From contig NZ_JAPDDS010000002.1 of assembly GCF_025950085.1 (NCBI RefSeq), positions 124,001-188,000 of the forward strand: DNA of 64,000 nt, in the 5' to 3' direction. Below the pieces are notes generated by a model that had not been told where the DNA came from, searched no databases, and saw only the letters and a program-made list of their open reading frames with translations. The position numbers were made by a program, and so were the translations under genes. Positions 34,994-43,865 of the stretch are shown here, piece by piece (within the stretch, counting starts at the first letter, position 1; every line of letters begins with the position of its first letter). The stretch is from Luteolibacter flavescens. Lineage in GTDB: Bacteria; Verrucomicrobiota; Verrucomicrobiia; Verrucomicrobiales; Akkermansiaceae.

Positions 34994-37072
34994 TCAGCCA
35001 AGCACCTTCGCGGCGTTCTGGTCGGCGAGGCCGAAGCGGTCGGCGGCACCGAGCAGGCTGATGAGCTTGCTGCGGGTTTCACCGTTCGCACTGCCGAGGA
35101 ACTGCGCGATGGCCGCACCCACGGTGAGGTTCTTCACGTCCTCGCTGCTGATGCCGAACTGGCCGGCCCATTCGCGGAGCTGTGACTTGAAGTATTCCGG
35201 ATCCCCGTTGAAGAAGGTCTCCTTCACATCGTGCAGCACCTCGCTGTGGGCGACCATGCGGTCCACCGACTTGCCGCGGGAGATGGCCCCGGCGATCTGG
35301 TCGAAGAACTTGCTCTCGCCACCGATGATCTCGATCTTGGCGGACTTCATCGCCTCGCCCATGACCTTGGCCTGCGCCTCGGCGATGTCCTTCTGGATAT
35401 TGATCCCGGCAAGCTCGATGGCCTTTTCCTTCTCCAGCTTGAGCTTGAATTCCTCGTGGGCCTGTCCGGCTTCCTCGAGCAGCTTCATCGCCTCGGCCTT
35501 CTTGTTGATGCCCTCGGCCTCGGCCTCGAACTTCAGGCGGCTGACCTCCGCCTCGGCGGTGCCCTGCTTCTGCGCGGCATCGGCCTTCGCCAGCATGACC
35601 TCGGCTTCGCCAAGTCCGGGCGCGGCGGTTTCCTTCGCGGTGGCTTCGGCGAGCTGCTTCTTGGCAAATGCCAGCTTCTCGCTCGCGGACTGCTCGGCCT
35701 CGGCGGAGATGACGACCTGCTCGGCCTTCAGCTCGGCAGCCTTCTTGTCGGCCTCGGCGGCCTTCACGCGCTCGTAGAGATCCTGGTCGGCACGCAGCTT
35801 CGCGGCCTCCTGGCTGGCCTCAGCTTCCTTCACCTTGCGGATCATTTCCTCCTGCGCCACGGCCTCGGCCAGGGTGACGGTGACCTGCTTCTGACGGTCA
35901 GCGCCGGCAAAAGCCTCGGTGTCCTTGATGCGCTCCTGCTCGACCACGACGAGCTTCTCGACCGCGACGCGCTCCTTGATCACGTCCTGGATCGCCTTCT
36001 TCTCGATCTCGACGGCCTTCTCCTTTTCGATCGACTTGAGCGAGGTGACGCGCTCGCGCTCGATGGCCTCCAGCTCCTGGTCGCGCCTCACGCGCTCGAT
36101 CTCGACCACGTCGGTGCGCTCCTTGTTGCGCAGGGCGACGAGGACCTGGCGTTCCTTGTTCTGGGTGGCGACGTCGATCTCCTCCTGCGCGGCGATGCGG
36201 GCGCGCTCGGCCTTCTGGCGCTCTTCTTCCTGCACCTTCATCGTCTCCGCCTGTTCGCGGGCACGCACGCTGTCCACCTCGCGCTTCTGCTTCGCCTCGG
36301 TCTCGGAAAGCTGGCGCTCCAGCTCGAGGATCGCCTCGCGGGCTTCCACGTCCTGCTGCTTGATGACCTTCTCCTTGTCGCGCTGGATGTGGTTCGCGAG
36401 CTTCGCCTGCGTGGCGGTGAGTTCGGTGATCTTCTTGATGCCCTGCGCGTCGAGGATGTTGTCCGGATCAAGCGCTTCGATCGGAGTCTGCTCGAGGTAA
36501 TCGATCGCGGCGTCATCGAGGACGAAGCCGTTCAGGTTCGTGCCGATGATCTTGATGATCTCGTCGCGGAAGGTTTCGCGCTCTTCATACAGCTCGGTGA
36601 AATCGAAGCGCTTGCCGACGGTCTTCAATGCTTCGGAGAACTTCGCGTCAAAGAGCGAGCGGATCTCCTCGGTATTCGACGCGCGATCACAACCGACCGA
36701 CTGAGCCACGCGCAGCACGTCTTCGTCGGTCTGATTCACACGAACGAAGAAGGCGACCTTGATGTCCGCGCGCATGTTGTCCTTGCAGATCAGGCCGTTC
36801 TTCGCGGTACGGTCGATCTCCACGCGCTTGAGGGAGATGTCCATGGTCTCCATCCTATGGAACACGGGGACCATCATCATGCCATTGAAGCTGACCTTGG
36901 TGCCACCTGCGCCCGTCCGAATCAGAGCCTGGCCTCTCTGGGCCTTGCGATAGAGCATCGAATAAACGAGGCCCAGCACCGCGAAGGCAGCGATTATCGC
37001 ACCGAGCGCCAACGCGCCTATCGTTACGATTTGTTGGGTGGAGTTTTGTGCGAGCAGGGATGGCAGGTTCAT
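34994..37072 (-). CDS. Flotillin-family SPFH protein (YqiK-like)
   Basis: A 692-residue protein. One N-terminal membrane helix (residues 17-40) is followed by an SPFH/band-7 domain (about 42-230), with 'GMMMVPVFHRMETMDISLKRVEID' and 'NLNGFVLDDAAIDYLEQTPI'. A very long Glu/Ala/Lys-rich coiled coil (about 240-580) follows, and then a flotillin-type C-terminal segment. Flotillins form large ring or cage assemblies in ordered membrane zones. The length and paired upstream gene match E. coli YqiK with YqiJ. It overlaps the YqiJ-like gene by 4 bases (coupled translation). Confidence 0.9.
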   Translation of the reverse strand: MNLPSLLAQNSTQQIVTIGALALGAIIAAFAVLGLVYSMLYRKAQRGQALIRTGAGGTKVSFNGMMMVPVFHRMETMDISLKRVEIDRTAKNGLICKDNMRADIKVAFFVRVNQTDEDVLRVAQSVGCDRASNTEEIRSLFDAKFSEALKTVGKRFDFTELYEERETFRDEIIKIIGTNLNGFVLDDAAIDYLEQTPIEALDPDNILDAQGIKKITELTATQAKLANHIQRDKEKVIKQQDVEAREAILELERQLSETEAKQKREVDSVRAREQAETMKVQEEERQKAERARIAAQEEIDVATQNKERQVLVALRNKERTDVVEIERVRRDQELEAIERERVTSLKSIEKEKAVEIEKKAIQDVIKERVAVEKLVVVEQERIKDTEAFAGADRQKQVTVTLAEAVAQEEMIRKVKEAEASQEAAKLRADQDLYERVKAAEADKKAAELKAEQVVISAEAEQSASEKLAFAKKQLAEATAKETAAPGLGEAEVMLAKADAAQKQGTAEAEVSRLKFEAEAEGINKKAEAMKLLEEAGQAHEEFKLKLEKEKAIELAGINIQKDIAEAQAKVMGEAMKSAKIEIIGGESKFFDQIAGAISRGKSVDRMVAHSEVLHDVKETFFNGDPEYFKSQLREWAGQFGISSEDVKNLTVGAAIAQFLGSANGETRSKLISLLGAADRFGLADQNAAKVLG

Positions 37073-37722
37073 AAGGATTGGGGTGGGATAGAGTCGGAGA
37101 TTGAGCGGACGATGTAGATGCCGGTATCGGCATCATGCGCGATCACGATGACCTCGGTATTCTTCGGAAGGGAAAGGGTGCCGGTTGCGACCTTGGCATT
37201 CAGCAGCAGCGGTGCGCCCTGCATCTCGATCTCGACCTGTCCGGTGCGCTCATCGACCCATGCGGTGCGCACGAGGCCCGTGCGACCGACAACGGGAGGA
37301 TGCTTCTCATCATCGGCGCGCAGCATGCGGAAGAATGGCTTGAGCGGTGCGACCACATACCGGGTCATGACCACCGATGCCACCAGCGAGACCCCCATGA
37401 TCAAGCCTCCCGTGAGACCGGACTGGGAGGCATCGAACCACACATTCCCGATCATGGTGCAAGCCCAGAGCAGGATCACCAGCACCGTCAGGACGAACAT
37501 GAGCGGAACATCCGTGGCGTTCACGAATCGCAGGGCTCCATGGAACCAATGTCCACCGGATGAGTCGCCGCCATCCGGGCCGTCGGCGTCGATATCGACA
37601 TCGAGGAAATCCAGATCCAGCGTGCCCAGAAGATTCAGCAGCCAGTAGAGCGCGACCGGGACCAGCAGTAGGGTCAACGGCAGCACCTGAGGACTGATGG
37701 CGAGGTTCCAGATTTCCTTCAC
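37069..37722 (-). CDS. YqiJ/NfeD-like membrane protein with OB-fold tail
   Basis: A 217-residue protein using a GTG start at 37722. Membrane helices lie at about 14-32, 74-95 and 100-122, and an acidic 'DFLDVDIDADGPDGGDSS' segment sits between the first two. The C-terminal ~75 residues ('VGRTGLVRTAWVDERTGQVEIEMQG' then 'TEVIVIAHDADTGIYIV') form the small beta-barrel of NfeD-type partners of SPFH proteins. It is the first gene of the flotillin operon and probably recruits or stabilises the flotillin assembly in the membrane. Confidence 0.85.
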   Translation of the reverse strand: MKEIWNLAISPQVLPLTLLLVPVALYWLLNLLGTLDLDFLDVDIDADGPDGGDSSGGHWFHGALRFVNATDVPLMFVLTVLVILLWACTMIGNVWFDASQSGLTGGLIMGVSLVASVVMTRYVVAPLKPFFRMLRADDEKHPPVVGRTGLVRTAWVDERTGQVEIEMQGAPLLLNAKVATGTLSLPKNTEVIVIAHDADTGIYIVRSISDSIPPQSL

Positions 37723-37765
37723 GACGCAAGCATTCCAGACAAAGCCTCTGAAATGCGCGACTATA

Positions 37766-37781
37766 AAACCGGCACCGGTTT
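37766..37781 (-). promoter_or_regulatory. Palindrome upstream of the flotillin operon
   Basis: AAACCGG (37766-37772) and CCGGTTT (37775-37781) form a perfect 7-bp palindrome with a 2-base centre, 44 bases upstream of the yqiJ-like start in an otherwise gene-free 135-base gap. It is a plausible operator for a dimeric regulator; no regulator gene is adjacent. Confidence 0.35.
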
Positions 37782-37857
37782 CGAGGCGGTGTCGTAGTTA
37801 GATGATATCGGCTTGTAAGGGTATGACCTGACAAGCGTGCCGGACATACAAGTCGTG

Positions 37858-39474
37858 TCAGAGATTCCGCAATGACTTCGCCGCATCGCTGCGTGCCGCG
37901 AAGAAGGCAGGCACGAAGGCAGCGAACGAGCAGAGCAGGAACGATGAGATCGCCACCACGACGATCTCCTCCGGCTTGATCTGTGCGGGCAGCACGTCGA
38001 AGCCGAGGAAGGCACTGGAGAAGGGATCGAAGCCGAAATGCCGCAGGACCTCCTGCAGGTTGCCGCGGAAGCGGATGACCAGCAGCCCGAGGCCGCTGCC
38101 GAGCAGCGCGCCGACGAAGCCGAGGATCATGCCCTGATGAACGAACACCCGCACGATCTGTCCGGGCGCGGCACCCAGTGCCTTCATCACGCCGATCTCG
38201 CGGCGCTTCTGGATCGTGACGGTGAACATGACCGCCATCATCGAGAAGGCCGACACGAGGATGATGAAGGAGAGCGCGAAGTACATCATCATGCGCTGCT
38301 GCGCGATGAGCCGCGAGAAGTCACCCAGCTCCTCAGTCCACGTGATGCCACGCCAACCGGGGGGCAAGGCATTCACCAATGTCTGCGCCACTTGGTTCGC
38401 GTGATACGGATCGTGAAGGCGCACCGAGATGCCCTGCACCGCGCCCTTCATGCCCGCGAGCTCCTGGGCCAGCGGCAGCGGCATGAAGATGTCCGGCGTG
38501 AGAGCCATCTGCGATGCCTGATAGACGCCGATGACGGTCGCCTCCTTTGGCAGCACCAGTTCCTTGATGCCTTTCAGGATGGCAGCGTCCATTTCCTCGA
38601 CGTTCGTCTCATCGAGCTCGGCGAGGATTGCCAGCATCTGTGCCTGAGTATCGGCGGCGAAGAGCAGTCCGCCTTCCGCTTCGCCGGCCTCGTCCATCAT
38701 CTTCAGCACTCGCCCGATGATCTCCTTCTCGGGATCGCGCACGTCCTGCCGGTAGATCTCCTCGTAGAGCGGGATGTAGAGCGCATCCACGGCGTCATCC
38801 GCGAGGAAGAGTTGTTCGCCGCGCTTTTCCCACGGCTTGGCCAGCATCTCTTTTGCATTCGCGAGCAGCGGAGCGAATTCCTCGCGCAGCGGCGGGCGCG
38901 AGGTGATGTCATAGACGTGCTTCACCTGCTCGAAATTCCGCGCGGAGTAGAGGCTCATCTTGCCGCCGACTCCGATGTCGAATTGCTTCGCGATGATCGA
39001 CGAGATCACGATGCGGTCGTCGAGTCCCATGTCGGCGCTGCTGCCCGGGTGCTCGGTCTGATCCAGCATGGCGGTGATGCCCTCGACCTGCGAGGTATCG
39101 TCGGTATCCACGCCGCGGAAGAAGGCCGGGCGCTGGCGCGAGTCCACATCGACCAGCGCGTAGTCCTGCATGAAGGCGGTGGCGCCCTGGACGCCCTCCA
39201 CTTTCTTCACCGCCTCGGCGGTCTCGCGCCACTGCTCCAGCGGCTCGCGAAAGCCGCCGAAGGGCATGTACTCCAGCCGCACGTGCGGCGTGAAGCCGAG
39301 GAAGCGCTCCTTCACTTCCTTCTCCAGGCCTGCCATCACCGACATGACCACCACCAGCACCAGCACGCCGAGCAGCACGCCGGTCACGGAGATGAGCGTG
39401 ACGGCGGAAAGCATGGCCCGGCGCGGATTGAGGTAGCGCCAGGCAAGCATCAGGCTGAAGGAACGTCGGGCCAT
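37858..39474 (-). CDS. LolC/LolE-like ABC permease (FtsX/MacB fold)
   Basis: Starting at the ATG at 39474 (MARRSFSLML) gives 538 residues. The longer frame to 39597 would add a Ser/Arg/Pro-rich, non-membrane segment. A first helix (about 22-48) is followed by a very large periplasmic domain (about 50-385), then three helices near the C-terminus with 'GVMKALGAAPGQIVRVFVHQGMILG', the FtsX-family coupling region. LolCE extract lipoproteins from the inner membrane; their usual length is about 400-415, so the ~125 extra residues lie in the periplasmic part. No LolD-type ATPase gene is adjacent, so it must use one encoded elsewhere. Confidence 0.82.
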   Translation of the reverse strand: MARRSFSLMLAWRYLNPRRAMLSAVTLISVTGVLLGVLVLVVVMSVMAGLEKEVKERFLGFTPHVRLEYMPFGGFREPLEQWRETAEAVKKVEGVQGATAFMQDYALVDVDSRQRPAFFRGVDTDDTSQVEGITAMLDQTEHPGSSADMGLDDRIVISSIIAKQFDIGVGGKMSLYSARNFEQVKHVYDITSRPPLREEFAPLLANAKEMLAKPWEKRGEQLFLADDAVDALYIPLYEEIYRQDVRDPEKEIIGRVLKMMDEAGEAEGGLLFAADTQAQMLAILAELDETNVEEMDAAILKGIKELVLPKEATVIGVYQASQMALTPDIFMPLPLAQELAGMKGAVQGISVRLHDPYHANQVAQTLVNALPPGWRGITWTEELGDFSRLIAQQRMMMYFALSFIILVSAFSMMAVMFTVTIQKRREIGVMKALGAAPGQIVRVFVHQGMILGFVGALLGSGLGLLVIRFRGNLQEVLRHFGFDPFSSAFLGFDVLPAQIKPEEIVVVAISSFLLCSFAAFVPAFFAARSDAAKSLRNL

Positions 39475-39523
39475 GCGCTTGCCTAGCCGCGATACCCCTG
39501 CCGGGCAAGGAAGGCGTGCCGCC

Positions 39524-40408
39524 TTATTCTGCGCCGCGCCGGTAGCGGACCACCGGGGACTTCGCCCCCTCGGAGACGACGAAGATGGCCGAGCCATCCC
39601 GCGCGAAGCAGACCGACTCCGCCTGCCGCAGGCGATGCGGGACGAGCGGCATTGGCGGGCGCGCGAAGGCCGCCTCCCAGGTCTCGCCCTCGCCGCGGGG
39701 GAAAAGGAAGACTCGGAAGTACGTCACCACCGCCGCCGACCTCCCGTCCGCGCTGACGGCGAGCCCGGTCGGCTGCGTGCCAAAGGGAATCGGCGGCATC
39801 CCCGCGGAGAGCTTTTCCGTGATCTTTCCCACCTTCCGCGCGACCTGCGGGTCCTTGCCCGCGGGCTTCAGCGGCAGCTCGTAGAGGTAGGGCGGCGAGG
39901 TCCGCTTGCTGAGCAGCAGGATCTTCCCGGCCTTTTCATCCACCGCCACCGCCTCGCAATCCCGCGGCCCGTCCTCGTAGGTGAAGGTGATGGTCCAGGC
40001 GACCTGCGCTTCCTTGTCCGCCTCCTTCGGCTCGGCGACGATGTGGAGCCGGCATTGCGAGCGCTTGGAGATATTGTCCCCCGTATCCGCGATGAGCAGG
40101 TAGGGCTTTCCCTGATGGGTGAAGGACGAGAGGTCTTCCCAATCCACGTTCTTCACGCCTTTCACCGCCACCTTCCCGAGGTCGGCGCCGTCCGGGTCCG
40201 TGCGGTGCAGGTCCGCGGTGCCGCCGCTGTCATTGAGGATCCACATCCGGTCCGCCCGCGTCGGGGAGATCGCCAGGCCGCTGGCCTCCGTCACCCCGGG
40301 TGACTTGAGCGATGCCTGCGGCTTCTCGCGGAGGTAGGGCGGCGGGGCGTCCTTCGCCTGCGCGGCCGTCGCCGCGATCAGGGAGAGGAGGGCAAGGGCC
40401 GGACGCAT
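39524..40408 (-). CDS. Exported beta-propeller-like protein
   Basis: A 294-residue protein with a signal peptide (residues 1-18, 'ATAAQA'). The body is repeated four-strand units: 'ASGLAISPTRADRMWILNDSGG', 'WEDLSSFTHQGKPYLLIADTGDN', 'DCEAVAVDEKAGKILLLSKRT', 'PTGLAVSADGRSAAVVTY' and 'AESVCFARDGSAIFVVSEG'. This is a six-bladed propeller pattern similar to secreted esterase-like or SdiA-regulated-like phytase folds. No catalytic motif is assigned. It lies 49 bases upstream of the Lol-like permease gene and may share its transcript. Confidence 0.75.
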   Translation of the reverse strand: MRPALALLSLIAATAAQAKDAPPPYLREKPQASLKSPGVTEASGLAISPTRADRMWILNDSGGTADLHRTDPDGADLGKVAVKGVKNVDWEDLSSFTHQGKPYLLIADTGDNISKRSQCRLHIVAEPKEADKEAQVAWTITFTYEDGPRDCEAVAVDEKAGKILLLSKRTSPPYLYELPLKPAGKDPQVARKVGKITEKLSAGMPPIPFGTQPTGLAVSADGRSAAVVTYFRVFLFPRGEGETWEAAFARPPMPLVPHRLRQAESVCFARDGSAIFVVSEGAKSPVVRYRRGAE

Positions 40409-40423
40409 GGGAACCGCGCGACC

Positions 40424-41428
40424 TTACCGGTGTCCGGGGATGCTTGCACGCCCGTATTGCAGCCAGCGGTAGGACACGTAGGACGCCAGATAGACGATGG
40501 GCAGCGCGGCGAAGAGACCCACCAGCAGCGCCAGCACCCCGGCCAGGACGATGAGCATGCTCACGATCGCGAGACCGAAGAGACTGAGGAGATTCCCCTG
40601 GGTGATCCGGGCGCTGTATTTCAGCGAATCCATCACCCCGAGATCCTTGTCCACGATGGCCGCCTGATATTGCCCGAAGCGCAGGGCCAGGTAGATGCCC
40701 GGGAAAATCAGCAGGATCAACCCAAGGGCCACCATGGAGTAGTAGAGAATGGCTGCGAGGACGCCCGTGACCAGCTTTCGCCCCTCGCCGAAGAGCATGC
40801 CGATCTCCGCGGGCTTTTCCGAAACCAGATTCAGCCCGATGCGGGTGAGGCCAAGGCCGAGGAAGATATCGAAGATGTGGCTGACGCAATTGGCCACAAA
40901 GATATACCCCTTCATGGCAGCCGAAGGCGTGTAGATCTGATGATCGCTCGTGCCTGCCTCCTGTAGAATAATCGGCAACTCGGTCAGGACGCCGAAACCG
41001 GCGCTGAGGGCACCGTAGATCAGGCCGACGGCGATCAGCATGCCGAAGTGCCGCTTCGTCAGGTCCCACGCGCGGGAAATGCAGAAGCCGATGTCGAGCG
41101 GCTGGCTGCCGGGCACGATTTCACCGGCCTCGGGCAATGTTGACTGCGGTTCATTCCAGGAAGCCGTTGGCGGCCGGTAGGGATTGAAAGCATCCGGAGC
41201 GCTCCCGGATACAGCGGCAGCCGGTGTCAGCGAGGCCGGGGTTTCCTCGTGGGCAGGATGCGCAGGTGCCAATTCCGGGACCTCGCCCGCTGGCTTCCAG
41301 TCCACCATGCCCTCGCGCCAGACCAGATCCCCCGGGCTGATGGAGCCCGTACCGAACAAGCGGACGATCTCATCGGTGGAAACCGGGCCATGCTGTTGGC
41401 CATCCTTTGCATAGTACCAGGCGCTCAT
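40424..41428 (-). CDS. GYF_2-domain polytopic membrane protein
   Basis: A 334-residue protein. Residues 1-55 ('WYYAKDGQQHGPVSTDEIVRLFGTG', 'LVWREGMVDWKPAGEV') are a GYF_2 domain, a small cytoplasmic protein-interaction module. A Pro/Ala-rich linker (about 58-105) leads to a membrane region with about five or six helices (125-320), containing 'IILLIFPGIYLALRFGQYQAAIVDKD', typical of DUF975/YciC-like proteins. Function is unknown. It is divergent from the next gene across a 188-base gap. Confidence 0.85.
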   Translation of the reverse strand: MSAWYYAKDGQQHGPVSTDEIVRLFGTGSISPGDLVWREGMVDWKPAGEVPELAPAHPAHEETPASLTPAAAVSGSAPDAFNPYRPPTASWNEPQSTLPEAGEIVPGSQPLDIGFCISRAWDLTKRHFGMLIAVGLIYGALSAGFGVLTELPIILQEAGTSDHQIYTPSAAMKGYIFVANCVSHIFDIFLGLGLTRIGLNLVSEKPAEIGMLFGEGRKLVTGVLAAILYYSMVALGLILLIFPGIYLALRFGQYQAAIVDKDLGVMDSLKYSARITQGNLLSLFGLAIVSMLIVLAGVLALLVGLFAALPIVYLASYVSYRWLQYGRASIPGHR

Positions 41429-41616
41429 GCTTCCGCGCTCCTAACAGAATACCCCGACGCGGGCAAATGCAGATCTTCGAGTCATCTTCCCTCGCCCCCC
41501 GCCCGATGCCCCGGAGCCGGTACCGCCCGGCGGATGGAGCACCAATGCCGTCACTTGGATTGGCTCGACAGCGCGGGGTCTCCGGGGGTTTCTCTTATGT
41601 GAACCCTCTGAAACCC

Positions 41617-42312
41617 ATGAGAAAACTCATCCTTGCACTCGCCCTCCTTGCTTGTGTCCCCGCGCACGGTGAGGGGAAGTCGAAGTACGGCGAATATAAG
41701 ACGACCGCGGAAGCCTGGGACAAGGCCGAGGCCGTGGATTGGCCGCGGGTCACGAAGGAACTCGGCGGCTACCTCACGAGCGTCATCGCCCACTTCAGCG
41801 CAGCCCATCCCGACGAGCCGATCTACGGGATCGTCATCGAGAGCGGCGAGAACTGGGATCTCTCGGTCTATCTCAATACCGAGAAGGGCTACGTCGATGG
41901 CGTGGCGGCATTCCGGAAAAACAGCACGGGCTTGGAGGACAAGACCGACGAGGAGGTCCGCAAGATCATGGGCCGCTGGCACTTCAACGCGTGGAAGTAT
42001 CCGAGCTACCATCTGAAATGCCCGCCCGACACGAACCGGCTGAATGAGATCCACTACGAGGTCTTCGACGCGCTCTTCGAGCAGGAGTGGGAGAGCAAGA
42101 AGGCGGACCCGAATGCCCCGGGCGTGGCGGACCCCTTCAGATTCGCCGCTGCCGAGGCCATCGCCATGCTGGAGCAGAGTCCCGAGCTGAAGGCGCTCAA
42201 GAAGACCGACGACTTCAAGCTCCGCTACTTCGACGGCGACTCGCTGGAGTGGGGCACGGAGAAGCTGATGGAAAAGGCACGCGAGAAGGTGAAGAAGCAG
42301 CCGGAAAAGTAG
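41617..42312 (+). CDS. Exported protein, DUF4303-like (weak)
   Basis: Starting at the ATG at 41617 (MRKLILALAL) gives 231 residues with a signal peptide ending near 'VPAHGEG'; the frame further upstream to 41407 is not signal-like and runs into the divergent gene. The mature protein has 'HPDEPIYGIVIESGENWDLSVYLNTEKGY', which resembles DUF4303 proteins, and a Lys/Glu-rich helical C-terminus. The family call is tentative and the function unknown. A strong terminator follows. Confidence 0.65.
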   Translation: MRKLILALALLACVPAHGEGKSKYGEYKTTAEAWDKAEAVDWPRVTKELGGYLTSVIAHFSAAHPDEPIYGIVIESGENWDLSVYLNTEKGYVDGVAAFRKNSTGLEDKTDEEVRKIMGRWHFNAWKYPSYHLKCPPDTNRLNEIHYEVFDALFEQEWESKKADPNAPGVADPFRFAAAEAIAMLEQSPELKALKKTDDFKLRYFDGDSLEWGTEKLMEKAREKVKKQPEK

Positions 42313-42352
42313 CGCCTGCTCCCGGGAGCTTTCTATCCTCCGACAAAAGGAA

Positions 42353-42382
42353 AAAGCCGCCCCGGTTTTCCGGGACGGCTTT
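42353..42382. terminator. Bidirectional intrinsic terminator
   Basis: AAAGCCGCCCCGG (42353-42365) and CCGGGACGGCTTT (42370-42382) pair with one mismatch around a TTTT loop, flanked by A-run and T-run on either side. It lies between the DUF4303-like gene and the convergent lpd gene and can end both. Confidence 0.9.
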
Positions 42383-42425
42383 TGGGTAAGATGGTCTCTG
42401 GAGGCAGCGGGCCGCCTCGCAGGGA

Positions 42426-43808
42426 TCAGAAGTGGATGGCGTGGCCGTCCGCGGCGAGGGTGGCCTCGTGGATCACCTCGCTCATGGTCGGGTGAGCGTG
42501 GATGGTGGAGTGGATCTCCTCGGCGGTGAGTTCCTGGTCAAGCGCCAGGCCCATCTCGGCGATGAGCTCGGTGGCATTCTCACCGATGATGTGCGCGCCG
42601 AGCAGCTCGCCGTGCTTCTTGCCGTAGAGGAGCTTTGCAAAGCCGTCCGGCTCGCCGGAGGCGATGGCCTTGCCGATGGCGACGAAGGGGATCTTGCCGA
42701 CCTTGTACTCGATGCCTTCTTCCTTCAGCGCGCGCTCGGTCTTGCCGACGGAGGCGATCTGTGGGTGGCAGTAGGTGCAGCCGGGGAAATTCGTCACCTT
42801 CCGCGGGGTGTGGCCGTCCACATAGAGGCCCTCGACGCACTGGATGGCCTCGAAGGACGCGGTGTGCGCGAGCAGCGGCGGGCCGCTGACGTCACCGATG
42901 GCGTAGACGCCCGGGATGGAGGTCTCGTAGCGATCGCCGGTCTTCACGAAGCCGCGCTCGGTGAGCTCCGGCTGCTGGCCGCCGGGAAGCACCGGCTGCA
43001 CGCCGATGGCGACGAGCACGACGTCCGCGGAAAGGACGCCGTTTTCCTTCGCGCCCTCGACCGTGACCTCGACATGGCTGCCCTTGTCCTCGGTCTTGGT
43101 GATCTTGTGATTCGAGAGGCAGCGGATGCCCTGCTTGGTGAAGGACTTCTCGAGCGCGTCGCCCACTTCGTCGTCTTCCACCGGCACGAGGCGCGGGGCC
43201 ATTTCGACGAGGGTCACCTTCGTGCCGAAGGAATTGTAGATGTAGGCGAATTCCACGCCGATGGCGCCTGCGCCGATGATGATCATGCTCTTCGGCTGCT
43301 TCTCGAGGACCATGGCCTCCTTCGAGCCGATGACCGTGGTGCCATTGTACGGCAGCGGCGGCAGCGGGCGGGACTTCGCACCGGTGGCGATGATGATGTC
43401 CTTCGAATCGACCGTGGACTTCGTGCCATCGGCGGCGGTGACTTCCACCTTGCCCGGGGCGGTGATGGCACCGAGGCCGCGGACGTAGTCGATCTTGTTC
43501 TTCTTGAAGAGGAACTCGATGCCGCCGGCGAGCTTGTTCGAGACATTCCGCGAGCGGCCCACCACGGCGGACCAGTCGTACTGGAGATTGTCGAAGGAGA
43601 AGCCGAACTCCTTCGCACGGTGGGAAAGCGTGTGGTACAGCTCGGCGTTCTTGAGCAGGGCCTTGGTCGGGATGCAGCCCCAGTTCAGGCAGGTGCCGCC
43701 GGCGCGGTCAGCCTCGACGCAGGCTACTTTTTTGCCGAGTTGGGCGGCGCGGATGGCGGCGACGTAGCCGGCCGGGCCGCCACCGATGACGATAAGATCG
43801 TAGGCCAT
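42426..43808 (-). CDS. lpdA: Dihydrolipoyl dehydrogenase (E3)
   Basis: A 460-residue flavoprotein oxidising dihydrolipoamide with NAD+ for pyruvate, 2-oxoglutarate or glycine-cleavage complexes. The FAD-binding 'GGGPAGYVAAIRAAQLG' is at the N-terminus and the redox disulfide is in 'GGTCLNWGCIPTKALL'. An NAD motif 'IIGAGAIGVEFAY' lies near 175, and the catalytic His-Glu dyad is in 'HAHPTMSEVIHEA' at the C-terminus. Length is normal. No E1 or E2 gene is near, so it may serve several complexes. Confidence 0.95.
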   Translation of the reverse strand: MAYDLIVIGGGPAGYVAAIRAAQLGKKVACVEADRAGGTCLNWGCIPTKALLKNAELYHTLSHRAKEFGFSFDNLQYDWSAVVGRSRNVSNKLAGGIEFLFKKNKIDYVRGLGAITAPGKVEVTAADGTKSTVDSKDIIIATGAKSRPLPPLPYNGTTVIGSKEAMVLEKQPKSMIIIGAGAIGVEFAYIYNSFGTKVTLVEMAPRLVPVEDDEVGDALEKSFTKQGIRCLSNHKITKTEDKGSHVEVTVEGAKENGVLSADVVLVAIGVQPVLPGGQQPELTERGFVKTGDRYETSIPGVYAIGDVSGPPLLAHTASFEAIQCVEGLYVDGHTPRKVTNFPGCTYCHPQIASVGKTERALKEEGIEYKVGKIPFVAIGKAIASGEPDGFAKLLYGKKHGELLGAHIIGENATELIAEMGLALDQELTAEEIHSTIHAHPTMSEVIHEATLAADGHAIHF

Positions 43809-43865
43809 GGTGGGAGTGCGTGATGCGGTAGGAATTCGCGCGGAGGGTGGTCGGGGGTTCCCGGA

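Noticed and set aside
29242-37722. Reading the AAA+/flotillin region as an antiphage defence system
   Set aside because: No defence-specific domain, toxin or phage-related neighbour is present; the GxxExxY nuclease-like gene is separately bounded by inverted repeats and a terminator, so it is not clearly part of the set.
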